The notes beneath the pieces are model-generated. The model had not been told where the DNA came from. It made no database searches and saw only the letters and a list, made by a program, of their open reading frames with translations. Of a stretch of 64,000 bases of DNA, positions 11,713 through 23,100 are shown in pieces. Each line of letters opens with the position of its first letter. Positions within the stretch are counted from its first letter, which is position 1. The position numbers and the translations under genes are program-made. Where the stretch lies: the NCBI RefSeq assembly GCF_041146395.1, contig NW_027182892.1, positions 427,001 to 491,000 of the forward strand, read 5' to 3'. The DNA is from Eulemur rufifrons (taxonomy: Eukaryota > Chordata > Mammalia > Primates > Lemuridae).

Positions 11713-14363
11713 AGGCATAGCGTTGGGGTTAGAAGTAAGGGTTACTGTCAGTGTTAGGGTTGTAGGTAGGGTTACGGTTAGGGTTAGCGGTTTAGAATTA
11801 GGGTTAGGGATTAGGTGTCACCGTGATGACTAGGAGATAGGGTTAGAATTATGGGATAGGGGTTGTTCTCAGGAAATGGGTTATGCATTAACGTTAGGAT
11901 AAGAGGTTAAAGTTAGGCGCACGGTGAGGTTTCCGTGTTAAGGGGAGAAATAGGAACAGGGTTGGGTGTTATGTTCAGGGTTAAGGTTATCTGTTAAAGG
12001 TATTGTTTATGCTTAGCGCACGGGCCCTGTCTGCATTAGGCGGGCGGGGGGAGTTTAGGGGGCTGGGATTGTACCCGGAAACCCACTCTATCATACTCTG
12101 GGTATGGGCCCGTGGGTTTCATGCAGGACACAGTGGTAGAGCCTCCTTTCACGCATGGCATGGGAGGATTGCAGGCTTTCTAAACTCTAAGAAAGCAAGA
12201 AGTCTGAGAATTAGATTTAGGGTTAGGATTATGGTTAGGGTTAAGGATGAAGTTTAGTGTTAGGGTGAGGGCTTAGGGTTAGGGAATAGGTTTAGGGTTA
12301 AAGGTTACTCTTAGGTTTAACGGTTACACTTTGGTTTAGGGTTGAGGTTTACGGTTAGGGTTAAGATGAGGGGTTAGGGTTTGGTACAGGGTTAGGGTTA
12401 AGTGTTAGGTTTAGGGTTGAAGACTAGGATTAGGGTTAGGATTAAAGGTTAGCGTGAGAGTTAACGCTTAGGGTTTAGGTTAAGAGTTAGGGTTTAGGGT
12501 TAGGGTTAGGGTTAGGGTTAGTTTTAGGGATAGAGTTATGTGCTATGGTTTGTGTTAGAGGTTAGGTTTAGGTTTACTGGTCACGGATAGAGTTACGTTT
12601 AGGGGGTAGCATTAGGGTTAGGGTTAGGGTTAAGGGATAGGATTAGGGATAAGTGTTGGGCTTAGGGTTAGGGTTTAGTGTTAGGGTTAGCATTAAGTAT
12701 TAGGGTTAGGGTCAGGGTTAAATGCTTGGGTGCGGGTAATGCTTAGGGTCAGGGTTAAGGTTCATGGATAGGGTTAGTGTTAATGGTTACGAGTAGGTTT
12801 AGGGTTCAGGGTTAGTGTTAGCATTAGGGCTTAAGGTTAGGATTAGGCGGAAGGTTAGATTTAGGGTTAGATCTAGGCGTTAGGGTAAGGGCTAGCGTTA
12901 GGGTTAAGAGATAGGGTTAGGTTTAATGCTTAGGATTAGGGTTAGGGTTTGAGGTTAAAGTAAGTGTTAGGGGTCAGGTTTAAGGATCCAAGGTTAGGGT
13001 TATTTTTAGCTGTAGTGTTAGGGTTAGGGATAAGGGATCCCATTAGCATTAAGGGTTTTCCTTACTGAAGGGTAAAGGGTTAGGCTTAGAGTTAAAGGTT
13101 AAGGTTAGGGTCAGTGTTAAGATTTAGGGTGAGGGTTAACGGTTAGGGTAAAGGTTAAGCGTTAGGATTAGGGATTAGTGATTAGGGTTTTTGGTTAGTG
13201 TTAGGGTTAGCGGTTAGGAGTTAGTGTTTTATGAAGGGGTATGGTTAGAATTAGGATTGGGGTTAGAGTTAGGGTGAGGTATAGGGGTTAGGTTTCGGGG
13301 TTAGTTTTAGGGTAAAAGGATAGGATTAGGGTTACGGGTTGGGCTTAGGTTTAGGGTTAAAGTTTCCTGCTGGGGTTAGGGATAGGGTTCAGGGTTAGCT
13401 TTAGGGGTTCTGGTTAGGGTTAGGTGTTAGGTTAGTGTCACGGTTAGGTCTAGTCGTGAGGGTAAAGTTTAGGGTTACCTTTAAGAGCTAGGGTTAGGTT
13501 TAATGGTTAGGATTAGGATTAGGGTTAAGGGTTAGGGTAAGGCTTAGGGGTTAGGGTGAAGGGTTAGGGTCAAGGGTTAGGGTTTTTGTTAGGCATATCG
13601 TTGGGGTTGGAAGTAAGGTTTACTGTCAGTGTTAGGGTTGTAGGTAGGGTTACGGTTAGGGTTAGCGGTTTAGAATTAGGGTTAGGGATTAGGTGTCACA
13701 GTGATGACTAGGAGATAGGGTTAGAATTATGGGATAGGGGTTGTTCTCAGGAAATGGGTTATGCATTAACGTTAGGATAAGAGGTTAAAGTTAGGCACAC
13801 GGTGAGGTTTAAGTGTTAAGGGGAGAAATAGGAACAGGGTTGGGTGTTATGTTCAGGGTTAGGGTTATCTGTTAAAGGTATTGTTTATGCTTATCGCACG
13901 GGCCCTCTCTGCATTAGGCGGGCGGGCGGAATTTAGGGGACTGGGATTGTACCCGGGAACCCACTCTAACATACTCTAGGTATGGGCCCGTGGGTTTCAT
14001 GCAGGACACGGTGGTAGAGCCTCCTTTCACGCATGGCATGGGAGGATTGCAGGCTTTCTAAACTCTAAGAAAGCAAGAAGTCTGAGAATTAGATTTAGGG
14101 TTAGGATTCTGGTTAGGGTTAAGGATGAAGTTTAGTGTTAGAGTGAGGGCTTAGGGTTAGGGATTAGGGTTAGGGTTAAAGGTTACTCTTAGGTTTAACG
14201 GTTACACTTTGGATTAGGGTTGAGGTTTACGGTTAGGGTTAAGATGAAGGGTTAGCGTTTGGTACAGGGTTAGGGTTAAGTGTTAGGTTTAGGGTTGAAT
14301 ATTAGGATTAGGGTTAGGATTAAAGGTTAGCGTGAGAGTTAACGCTTAGGGTTAAGGTTAAGA

Positions 14364-14394
<31 letters not shown>

Positions 14395-15752
14395 TTTAGG
14401 GTTAGAGTTATGTGCTATGGTTTGTGTTAGAGGTTAGGGTTAGGCTTACTGGTCACGGATAGGGTTACGTTTAGGGGGTAGCATTAGGGTTAGGGTTAGG
14501 GTTAAGGGATAGGATTAGGGATAAGTGTTGGGCTTAGGGTTAGGGTTTAGTGTTAGGGTGAGCATTAAGGATTAGGATTAGGGTCAGGGTTAAATGCTTG
14601 GGTGCGGGTAATGGTTAGGGTCAGGGTTAAGGTTCACGGATAGGGTTAGTGTTAAGGGTTACGGGTGGTTTAGGGTTCAGGGTTAGTGTTAGCATTAGGG
14701 CTTAAGGTTAGGATTAGGCGGTAGGTTAGATTTAGGGTTAGATCTAGGCGTTAGGGTAAGGGCTAGCGTTAGGGTTAAGAGATAGGGTTAGGTTTAATGC
14801 TTAGGATTAGGGTTAGGGTTTGGGGTTAAAGTAAGTGTTAGGGGTTAGGTTTAAGGATCCAAGGTTAGGGTTATTTTTAGCTGTAGTGTTAGGGTTAGGG
14901 ATAAGGGATCCCATTAGCAATAAGGGTCTTCCTTACTGTAGGGTTAAGGGTTAGGCTTAGAGTTAAAGGTTAAGGTTAGGGTCAGTGTTAAGATTTAGGG
15001 TGAGGGTTAACAGTTAGGGTAAAGGTTAAGCATTAGGGTTAGGGATTAGTGATTAGGGTTTTTGGTTAGTGTTAGTGTTAGCGGTTAGGAGTTAGTGTTT
15101 TATGAAGGGGTATGGTTAGAATTAGGATTGGGGTTAGAGTTAGGGTGAGGTATAGGGGTTAGGTTTAGGGGTTAGTTTTAGGGTAAAAGGATAGGATTAG
15201 GGTTACGGGTTGGGCTTAGGTTTAGGGTTAAAGTTTACTGCTGGGGTTAGGGATAGGGTTCAGGGTTAGCTTTAGGGGTTCTTGTTAGGGTTAGGTGTTA
15301 GGTTAGTGTCAGGGTTAGGTCTAGTCGTGAGGGTAAGGTTTAGGGTTAGCTTTAAGAGCTAGGGTTAGGTTTAATGGTTAGGATTAGTTTTAGGGTTAAG
15401 GGTTAGGGTAAGGCTTAGGGGTTAGAGTGAAGGGTTGGGGTCAAGGGTTAGGGTTTTTGTTAGGCATAGCGTTGGGGTTAGACGTAAGGGTTACTGTCAG
15501 TGTTAGGGTTGTAGGTAGGGTTACGGTTAGGGTTAGCGGTTTAGAATTAGGGTTAGGGATTAGGTGTCACAGTGATGACTAGGAGATAGGGTTAGAATTA
15601 TGGGATAGGGGTTGTTCTCAGGAAATGGGTTTATGCATTAACTTTAGGATAAGAGGTTAAAGTTAGGCCCACGGTGAGGTTTACGTGTTAAGGGGAGAAA
15701 TAGGAACAGGGTTGGGTGTTATGTTCAGGGTTAGGGTTATCTGTTAAAGGTA

Positions 15753-17131
15753 TTGTTTATGCTTAGCGCACGGGCCCTGTCTGCATTAGGCGGGCGGGGG
15801 GAGTTCAGGGGGCTGGGATTGTACCCGGGAATCCACTGTATCATACTCTGGGTATGGGCCCGTGGGTTTCATGCAGGACACAGTGGTAGAGCCTCCTTTC
15901 ACGCATGGCATGGGAGGATTGCAGGCTTTCTAAACTCTAAGAAAGCAAGAAGTCTGAGAATTAGATTTAGGGTTAGGATTCTGGTTAGGGTTAAGGATGA
16001 AGTTTAGTGTTAGGGTGAGGGCTTAGGGTTAGGGAATAGGGTTAGGGTTAAAGATTACTCTTAGGTTTAACGGTTACACTTTGGTTTAGGGTTGAGGTTT
16101 ACGGTTAGGGTTAAGATGAGGGGTTAGGGTTTGGTACAGGGTTAGGGTTAAGTGTTAGGTTTAGGGTTGAAGATTAGGATTAGGGTTTGGATTAAAGGTT
16201 AGCGTGAGAGTTAACGCTTAGCGTTAAGTTTAAGAGTTAGGGTTTAGGGTTAGGGTTAGGGTTAGGGTTAGTTTTAGGGTTAGAGTTATGTGCTATGGTT
16301 TGTGTTAGAGGTTAGGGTTAGGTTTACTGGTCACGGTTAGGGTTACATTTAGGGGGTAGCATTAGGGTTAGGGTTAGGGTTAAGGGATAGGATTAGGGTT
16401 AAGTGTTGGGCTTAGGGTTAGGGTTAAAGTTTACTGCTAGGGTTAGGGATAGGGTTCAGGGTTAGCTTTAGGGGTTCTGGTTAGGGTTAGGTGTTAGGTT
16501 AGTGTCAGGGTTAGGTCTAGTCGTGAGGGTAAGGTTTAGGGTTAGCTTTAAGAGCTAGGGTTAGGTTTAATGGTTAGGATTAGGATTAGGGTTAAGGGTT
16601 AGGGTAAGGCTTAGGGGTTCGGGTGAAGGGTTAGGGTCAAGGGTTAGGGTTTTTGTTAGGCATAGCGTTGGGGTTAGAAGTAAGGGTTACTGTCAGTGTT
16701 AGGGTTGTAGGTAGGGTTACGGTTAGGGTTAGCGGTTTAGAATTAGGTGTCACAGTGATGACTAGGAGATAGGGTTAGAATTATGGGATAGGGGTTGTTC
16801 TCAGGAAATGGGTTATGCATTAACGTTAGGATAAGAGGTTAATGTTAGGCGCACGGTGAGGTTTACGTGTTAAGGGGAGAAATAGGAACAGGGTTGGGTG
16901 TTATGTTCAGGGTTAGGGTTATCTGTTAAAGGTATTGTTTATGCTTAGCGCACGGGCCCTGTCGGCATTAGGCGAGCGGGGGGAGTTTAGGGGGCTGGGA
17001 TTGTACCCCGGAACCCACTCTATCATTCTCTGGGTATGGGCCCATGGGTTTCATGCAGGACACAGTGGTAGAGCCTCCTTTCATGCATGGCATGGGAGGA
17101 TTGCAGGCTTTCTAAACTCTAAGAAAGCAAG
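15753..17131 (+). repeat. Shortened satellite monomer hosting L1 copy 1
   Basis: The landmark interval is only 1,182 bp. About 681 bp is missing between the two GTTGGGCTTAGG motifs that each monomer normally has, leaving a single fused copy near 16403-16416. A further 13 bp is missing at about 16741-16747. The 13-bp deletion is shared with the other two L1-bearing monomers. The 681-bp deletion is not, so it arose later or in this copy only. Confidence 0.85.
17121..17131 (+). repeat. 5' target-site duplication of L1 copy 1
   Basis: AAGAAAGCAAG precedes the L1 and is repeated directly after its poly(A) at 24379-24389. The empty site is visible in other monomers, for example 15939-15949, where the same 11 bp runs straight into AAGTCTGAG. 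The first-strand nick would fall at TTCTT/AGAG on the minus strand, a loose fit to the L1 endonuclease preference for TTTT/AA. Confidence 0.9.
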
Positions 17132-19105
17132 CGAAGATGGCGGAGTGGCGGTGACTGCTCGGATCTGCGCCCCGGCGAGGAACCGTGGATCCGGAACTGC
17201 CACAACGCTAGAGGACCGCTCCCACACAGCAACAGCGGTGTGAATCCACGGAGAATCAGCGTGGGACAAACAGAGCAAGTGAGGTCTGAGGTGAACAGAA
17301 ATTAAGATCGCGGAACTCTGCGGAAGGCGCGGAACAGACAGTAGCCAGCGGAGCGCAGGCGGCTGCGCCCGCCCCCAGGTGGGGCAGGGCCAGTCTTTAG
17401 GAAAAGCGGCTTGCGCTCCTCACTGACCTCCACCCCCAATTGCTTGGAGACCCCCTCGCAAGCCAGAGCAGAATCACCGAGCGAGACGTAGGGCATTGCA
17501 GACAGGAGGCTTTTTCGGGAGAATAGCTTGGAACCTGGGAAGTCTCGGCTGAGACAGTCCTTGGCGAGAAGGGACGGACCTGTGCCGGGGGGAGGGGCAC
17601 GAACAATCCCCGATCAGCGAATTGCGCTGTACCTCTGCGCTACTTTTGTCGGTGTTTCTTCAGCCGGTGGCCCCCGGCGGCTTTGCCCGCCAAACACCCC
17701 GGCAGCGGCGGTCCCTGGTCTCTGCCTGCCGGGGAGCCGGTCCCCCTCCGACCCCGGAGCGCTGCGGGCGCCATCTTGAAAGCAAAGGCGGAACCGCTCG
17801 GGAGCCATAAGGTGCCCAGCGGCTCTCTCTCCCCGGCGCCCCCCGCTGGTCTCTGGGCCCGCGCCATCTCCGCCGGCCGCACTCGGCGTGAAGGGGCGGA
17901 GCTGCGCTAAGACGTAAAATAAACATTGAGTTGCCGCTCCGGAATCAACGGAGCGGGCGTGAAGGGGCGGAGCTGCGCTAAGGCGCAAAAACACAATCAT
18001 TGAGCCGCTGAACTATATACTTCAGAATTGTGTATCCCTTCGTTTAGTGATGCGCTGTGGTGCTGTGTAGCTCTGTTTTTGTTCTTTTGTGTTTGTGTTT
18101 TCGCTGTTTCTGGGTTAGGTCTCTTTGTGTTATTTGTTAGTTTGGTTTTTGTTTTTTCTTTGTTTTGTTTTGTTTTATTTTGCTTCTTTTGTTTTTTTTT
18201 GTTGTTGTTGTTGTTTTGTTTTTTCTTTTCTCTTTCCTTTTTTCCCTCTTCTCTTCTCCTTTTCTTTTCTCTTTCTTTTTCTTCTCCTTCTGTTCTTTCT
18301 TTTCACTTCCCTTTTTTTTTCTTTTTTTCTTTTTTTCTTTTCTTTTCTTTTTTCTTTTTCCTTATTTCTTCTCTCTTTTTGCCTTCTAACTGGGAACCCA
18401 CGGTGAGCTTGGGAACGGGCCAGGCCCCTGGCTCTGGTACATACCGGAACCTGAGTAGTCACTCCCAATGCCGGCGATCTGCGGACGCGCAATAGCCATC
18501 TTGGGGCCCACAGCCAAGTCACTGCGGAGCAATAGGGTGCCAAGAGGCTCCCTGGACGGCCCCCTCCCCTGGTCCACAGATCTTATATAGGGTCCCCACC
18601 CACGTCTAAACATTGACTACTTCTCCAGAAGTGAGAGTGTGGAGCCTGGTCCCTGGGGACATTGGGCCAAGGCAGACTTTTGCCTGTGGGAGTTGCGGCA
18701 AATGGGGCACTGAGCGAGCGAGGGCACCATCCACTCCCCACAGCTAGTATCTTTCCTGCAGATAGAGACAGAAACCACCCCTATAGAGGAAGAACCAAAG
18801 GGAAACAAACAAACAAAGAGAATTTTGGTCCACTACTAGTGTGGACCCTACCTGCCCTCTGAAAGACTACAACACAGTGTCCTAACTCACCAAAGCAGTC
18901 TTGGATCACTCCAATCCTCTAGGAATGGACCCATCAGAAGCAGTCCCCCAACTGAAATAGAAAAATTTCTAAACAATTCACAATAGTCTTCCCCTCTTGC
19001 CAAAGGAAGCAATATACCTAGACTGCTCCACAGCCTAAGAATAGAGCACAGAGAGTGCTGTTAACCAGACTCAATCTATAAGTAAAGATCCAACGATCAA
19101 TCTAG
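17132..19105 (+). promoter_or_regulatory. L1 copy 1 5'UTR with internal promoter
   Basis: About 2 kb. The first 870 bp are CpG-rich, followed by a T/C-rich tract and then about 720 bp of leader. A YY1-like site AAGATGGCGG lies at 17134-17143, two bases inside the element, as YY1 sites do in human L1. Reverse-orientation CCATCTT motifs occur at 17771-17777 and 18496-18502. Two GC boxes (GGGGCGG at 17893-17899 and 17964-17970) sit in a 27-bp direct repeat (17885-17911 and 17956-17982). Function is inferred from L1 biology and was not measured. Confidence 0.8.
18141..18380 (+). repeat. Polypyrimidine (T/C) tract in L1 copy 1 5'UTR
   Basis: A roughly 240-bp, nearly pure T/C region with T-runs and a short GTT repeat. 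The longest T-run before the GTT repeat is shorter here than in copies 2 and 3. It creates spurious Phe/Leu-rich open frames on + and Lys/Arg-rich ones on -, none of which I regard as genes. The matching tracts are 42318-42566 and 60851-61097. Confidence 0.85.
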
Positions 19106-20108
19106 ATGGGAAGGGCCCAGCGAAAAAACACAGGAAGCACAAAGAATCAAACAGAAAGCTCACCCCCAAAGAGAAATACCGGCTCTCAACCATTTGACAC
19201 AAACCAGACTCAAAACACCAACATGTCACAGGAAGAATTCCAATTATGGATCATAAACAAGCTGAATAATATACAAGAATCAGTGGACAGACAACACAAG
19301 GAAAATGCAAAAAATAAAGGATTTGGAGGAAAAATTCACTAAAGAAATTGAAATATTGAAGAAAAACCAAACTGAACTCCTAGAAATGAAGAATTCACTC
19401 AGAGAGCTACAAAACACTGTGGAAAGTCTCAAAAGCAGGGTAGATCAAACAGAGGAAAGAATCTCAGAAATTGAAGACAACTCCTTCCAACTAAATAAGT
19501 CAGTCACAGAGATAGATCAAAAAAGTAAGAGAAATGATCTGAGTCTTCAAGAAATGTGGGATTATGTGAAGAAACCTAACTTGAGAGTTATTGGCATTCC
19601 TGAGGGTGAAGAAGATAATAAGCAAGGGTTGGACAAGCTATTTGAAGACATAATCGAGGAAAATTTTCCAGGCCTTGCCAATACTCTAGACATACAGATT
19701 CAAGAAGCTCAAAGGACCCCTGGGAGATTCATAGCAAATAGGAAAACACCACGCCACGTAGTCATCAGGCTGACCAAAATATCCACTAAAGAGTCCCTTC
19801 TCCGAGCTGTAAGGAGAAAGAAACAGGTAACTTACAAAGGAAAACCCATCAGAATTACGCCAGATTTCTCAGCTGAAACCTTACAAGCAAGAAGAGGTTG
19901 GGGCCCCATTTTCACGCTTCTGAAACAGAATAATGCCCAGCCTAGAATCTTGTACCCAGCTAAGCTAAGTTTTCTATACGAAGGAGAAAACAAGACATTC
20001 TCAGATAAACAAAGGTTGAAGGAATTCACCAAGACAAGACCAGCCCTGCAAGAAGTACTCAAAAGAGAGTTACACACGGATCAGCACAAGAAAGATCCAC
20101 GAATGTAA
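19106..20108 (+). pseudogene. L1 copy 1 ORF1 (RNA-binding protein), frameshifted
   Basis: This corresponds to the 334-codon ORF1 of copies 2 and 3, which encodes the trimeric RNA chaperone that coats L1 RNA. The frame opens at the ATG at 19106 and runs about 69 normal codons. A 2-bp loss in an A-run near 19308-19318, with an adjacent C-to-A change, then shifts it, and it stops at 19342. The rest of the protein continues in another frame from about 19305 to 20108, including the coiled coil, the RRM-like domain and the C-terminal domain. Total length is 1,003 bp against 1,005 bp in the intact copies. The lesion lies in a homopolymer, so a sequencing error is possible, but the neighbouring substitution argues for a real change. 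Confidence 0.9.
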
Positions 20109-20147
20109 AACTACTCAAGAGCTAAAGATCAAATTCCAGATACCACA

Positions 20148-23100
20148 ATGGCTCAGGAGAGAAAACATCGCAATGAAGTTCTACCCAACAAGCTGAACAA
20201 AAAACCGTCTCACTTATCAGTTTTCTCAATAAATGTGAATGGCTTGAATTCCCCGCTCAAGAGACATAGACTGTCCCAATGGATAAAAAAGCACAAGCCA
20301 AGTATCTGCTGTCTCCAAGAAACCCACCTAACGAGCAAAGATGCATTTAGACTGAAAGTAAAAGGATGGAAATCGGTATTTCATGCAAACGGTAACGAAA
20401 AGAAAGCTGGTGTGGCAATCTTAATTTCCAATAACTTAGCTTTCAAACCAACAAAAATAATTAAAGACAAAAATGGCTACTACATACTGGTCAAGGGCAC
20501 AATTCAACAAGAAGCCATGACTATACTCAATATATATGCACCCAACCTAGGTGCACCTAGATTCATAAAGCAAACCCTACTAGATCTGAACCAGATGATA
20601 GATAATAATACTGTAATAGCTGGAGACTTTAACACCCCACTGACAGTACAGGACAGATCCTCTAAACAGAAAATAAGCAAAGACATAATGGACCTAAATA
20701 GAATGCTAGAACAAATGGGCATGGCTGACATCTATAGGACATTCTACCCAAAGTCCACAGAATATACATTCTTCTCATCAGCTCACAGGACATTCTCTAA
20801 GATTGACCATGTCCTAGGACATAAATCATGTCTTCAAAAATTCAAAAAAATAGAAATTATACCATGCATCTTCTCAGATCACAGCGGAATAAAAGTAACA
20901 ATGATCACAAACAGAAACCCTCACTCTTACTCAAAGTCATGGAAGCTAAATAACCTTCTCCTGAATAATTATTCTATAAAAGAAGAAATCAAGATGGAAA
21001 TCAAAAATTTCTTTGAATTAAATGACAATGGAGATACAACTTATCAAAATCTATGGGATGCAGCTAAAGCAGTCCTGAGAGGAAAATTCATATCCATAAA
21101 TGCCTATATCAAAAAGACAGAAAACATGCAAATAGACAACCTAACGAATAGACTCAAAGAGCTGGAGAAAGAAGAACAGAACGATCCCAAACCCAGCAGA
21201 AGGCAAGAAATTACTAAGATCAAATCAGAACTAAATGAAAAGGACAACAAAAAACTATAAGGGAAATTAATAAAACAAAAAGTTGGTTCTTTGAAAAGAT
21301 AAACAAAATAGACACACCTCTGGCTAGACTAACCAAGAGCACAAAAGTAAAATCTCTAATAACCTCCATTAGGAACATGAAAGGAGAAATCACAACCGAT
21401 GCTACAGAGATACAAGATATCATCTATGAATTCTACAAAAATCTTTATGCACACAAACTGGAGAACGTGGAGGAAATGGACAAATTTTTAGAAACACATA
21501 GTCTTCCCAGGCTCAACCAGGAAGAAATAGAGTACCTGAACAGACCAATATCAAGAACTGAAATCGAAACAGCAATAAAAAACCTTCCCAAAAAGAAAAG
21601 CCCTGGTCCAGATGGGTTCACACCTGAATTTTACCATACATACAAAGAAGAACTGGTGCCCATCCTACATAAACTATTCTCCAATATTGAGAAGGATGGA
21701 GTTCTCCCCAACACGTTCTACCAAGCCAATATAACATTAATACCAAAACCTGGAAAGGACACAACAAAAATAGAGAACTACAGACCAATTTCCCTCATGA
21801 ATATAGATGCAAAAATTTTCAATAAAATACTAGCAAATCGAATCCAAGTACTTATCAAAAAAGTAATCCACCACGACCAAGTGGGCTTCATCCCAGAGAT
21901 GCAGGGGTGGTTCAACATACGTAAATCTATCAATGTAATTCACCACATAAATAGAAGCAAAAACAAAAATCATATGATACTCTCATTAGATGCAGAAAAA
22001 GCATTTGACAAAATTCAACACCCTTTTATGATAAAAACGCTTAACAAAATAGGCATTGATGGAACCTACCTAAAAATGATACAAGCCATATATGACAAAC
22101 CCACAGCCAACATCATACTGAATGGGAAAAAACTGAAAGCACTCCCACTTAGAACTGGAACCAGACAGGGCTGCCCATTGTCTCCATTACTTTTCAACAT
22201 AGTATTGGAAGTCCTTGCGAGAGCTATCAGGCAAGAGAGCAGAATCAAGGGAGTCCAAATAGGGAAGGAAGAGATCAAACTCTCACTTTTTGCTGATGAT
22301 ATGATGTTATATCTGGAAAACCCCCAGGATTCAACCAAGAGACTCCTGGAATTGATTAACGAATACAGCAAAGTCTCAGGCTACAAAATTAATATACACA
22401 AATCAGAGGCATTTATATATGCCAATAACAGTCAATCGGAAAACCAAATTAAAGACTCAATACCCTTCAAAATAGCAACAAAGAAAATAAAATATCTAGG
22501 TATATATCTAACTAAAGAGGTAAAGGACCTCTATAAGGAAAACTATGAAACACTGAGAAAAGAAATAGCAGAACTTGCAAATAGATGGAAAAATATACCA
22601 TGCTCGTGGATCGGAAGAATCAACATTGTTAAAATGTCTATACTACCCAAAGTGATCTACAAATTCAATGCAATCCCTATTAAATTACCAACATCATTCT
22701 TTACAGACATAGAGAAAATAATTATACACTTTGTATGGAATCAAAGAAGACCCCGTATAGCAAAAGCAATTTTAAGCAATAAAAACAAAATGGGAGGTAT
22801 TAATTTGCCAGACCTCAAACTATACTACAAGGCCGTGGTTCTTAAAACAGCCTGGTATTGGCACAAGTGCAGGGACACAGACCAGTGGAACACAACAGAA
22901 AATCCAAATATAGAACCATCCTCATATAGTCACCTAATTTTTGACAAAGCGGGAAAGAATATACTCTGGGGACAAGAATCCCTATTCAACAAATGGTGCT
23001 GGGAGAATTGGTTAGCCACTTGCAGAAGACTGAAACAGGACCCACAGCTTTCACCTCTCACAAAAATCAAATCACGGTGGATAACAGACTTAAACCTTAG

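Larger units (their letters stand above)
1..17131 (+). repeat. Telomere-like 1.88-kb satellite array, block 1
   Basis: This is a head-to-tail array of a roughly 1,872-1,878-bp monomer, made largely of degenerate TTAGGG units with the G-rich strand on +. The window opens inside a monomer. A fixed landmark (the TTG before the GC-rich core) occurs at 753, 2618, 4495, 6371, 8249, 10125, 12003, 13881, 15753 and 16935. Spacing is 1,865-1,878 bp except for the last interval (1,182 bp). Most monomers hold two BamHI sites (GGATCC) about 60 bp apart and one BglII site (AGATCT), as at 1735-1800 and 1620. No inverted monomer was seen. The block ends at the 5' target-site duplication of L1 copy 1. I recognise no named satellite family. 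There is no gene in this block. Confidence 0.95.

Noticed and set aside
1..17131. A true chromosome end (telomere)
   Set aside because: The repeats are heavily degenerate, organised in 1.88-kb monomers and interrupted by L1s. No long perfect TTAGGG run is present at either window edge.
16935..17243. 102-122-codon frames fusing satellite core to L1 5'UTR (also 41098-41466 and 59631-59999)
   Set aside because: A chance read-through of the insertion junction with a TTG start. The three copies are one duplicated event, so recurrence is not evidence.
17614..18000. 128-codon minus-strand frame in the L1 5'UTR (also at 41791 and 60324), considered as an ORF0-like gene
   Set aside because: It persists in three copies only because these are recent duplicates and CpG-rich DNA has few stops. 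I see no start context or recognisable protein. Comparison with dispersed L1s would be needed.
18028..18543. Phe/Leu-rich plus-strand and Lys/Arg-rich minus-strand frames over the polypyrimidine tract
   Set aside because: Low-complexity translation of T/C repeats. Length and frame change between copies with T-run slippage.
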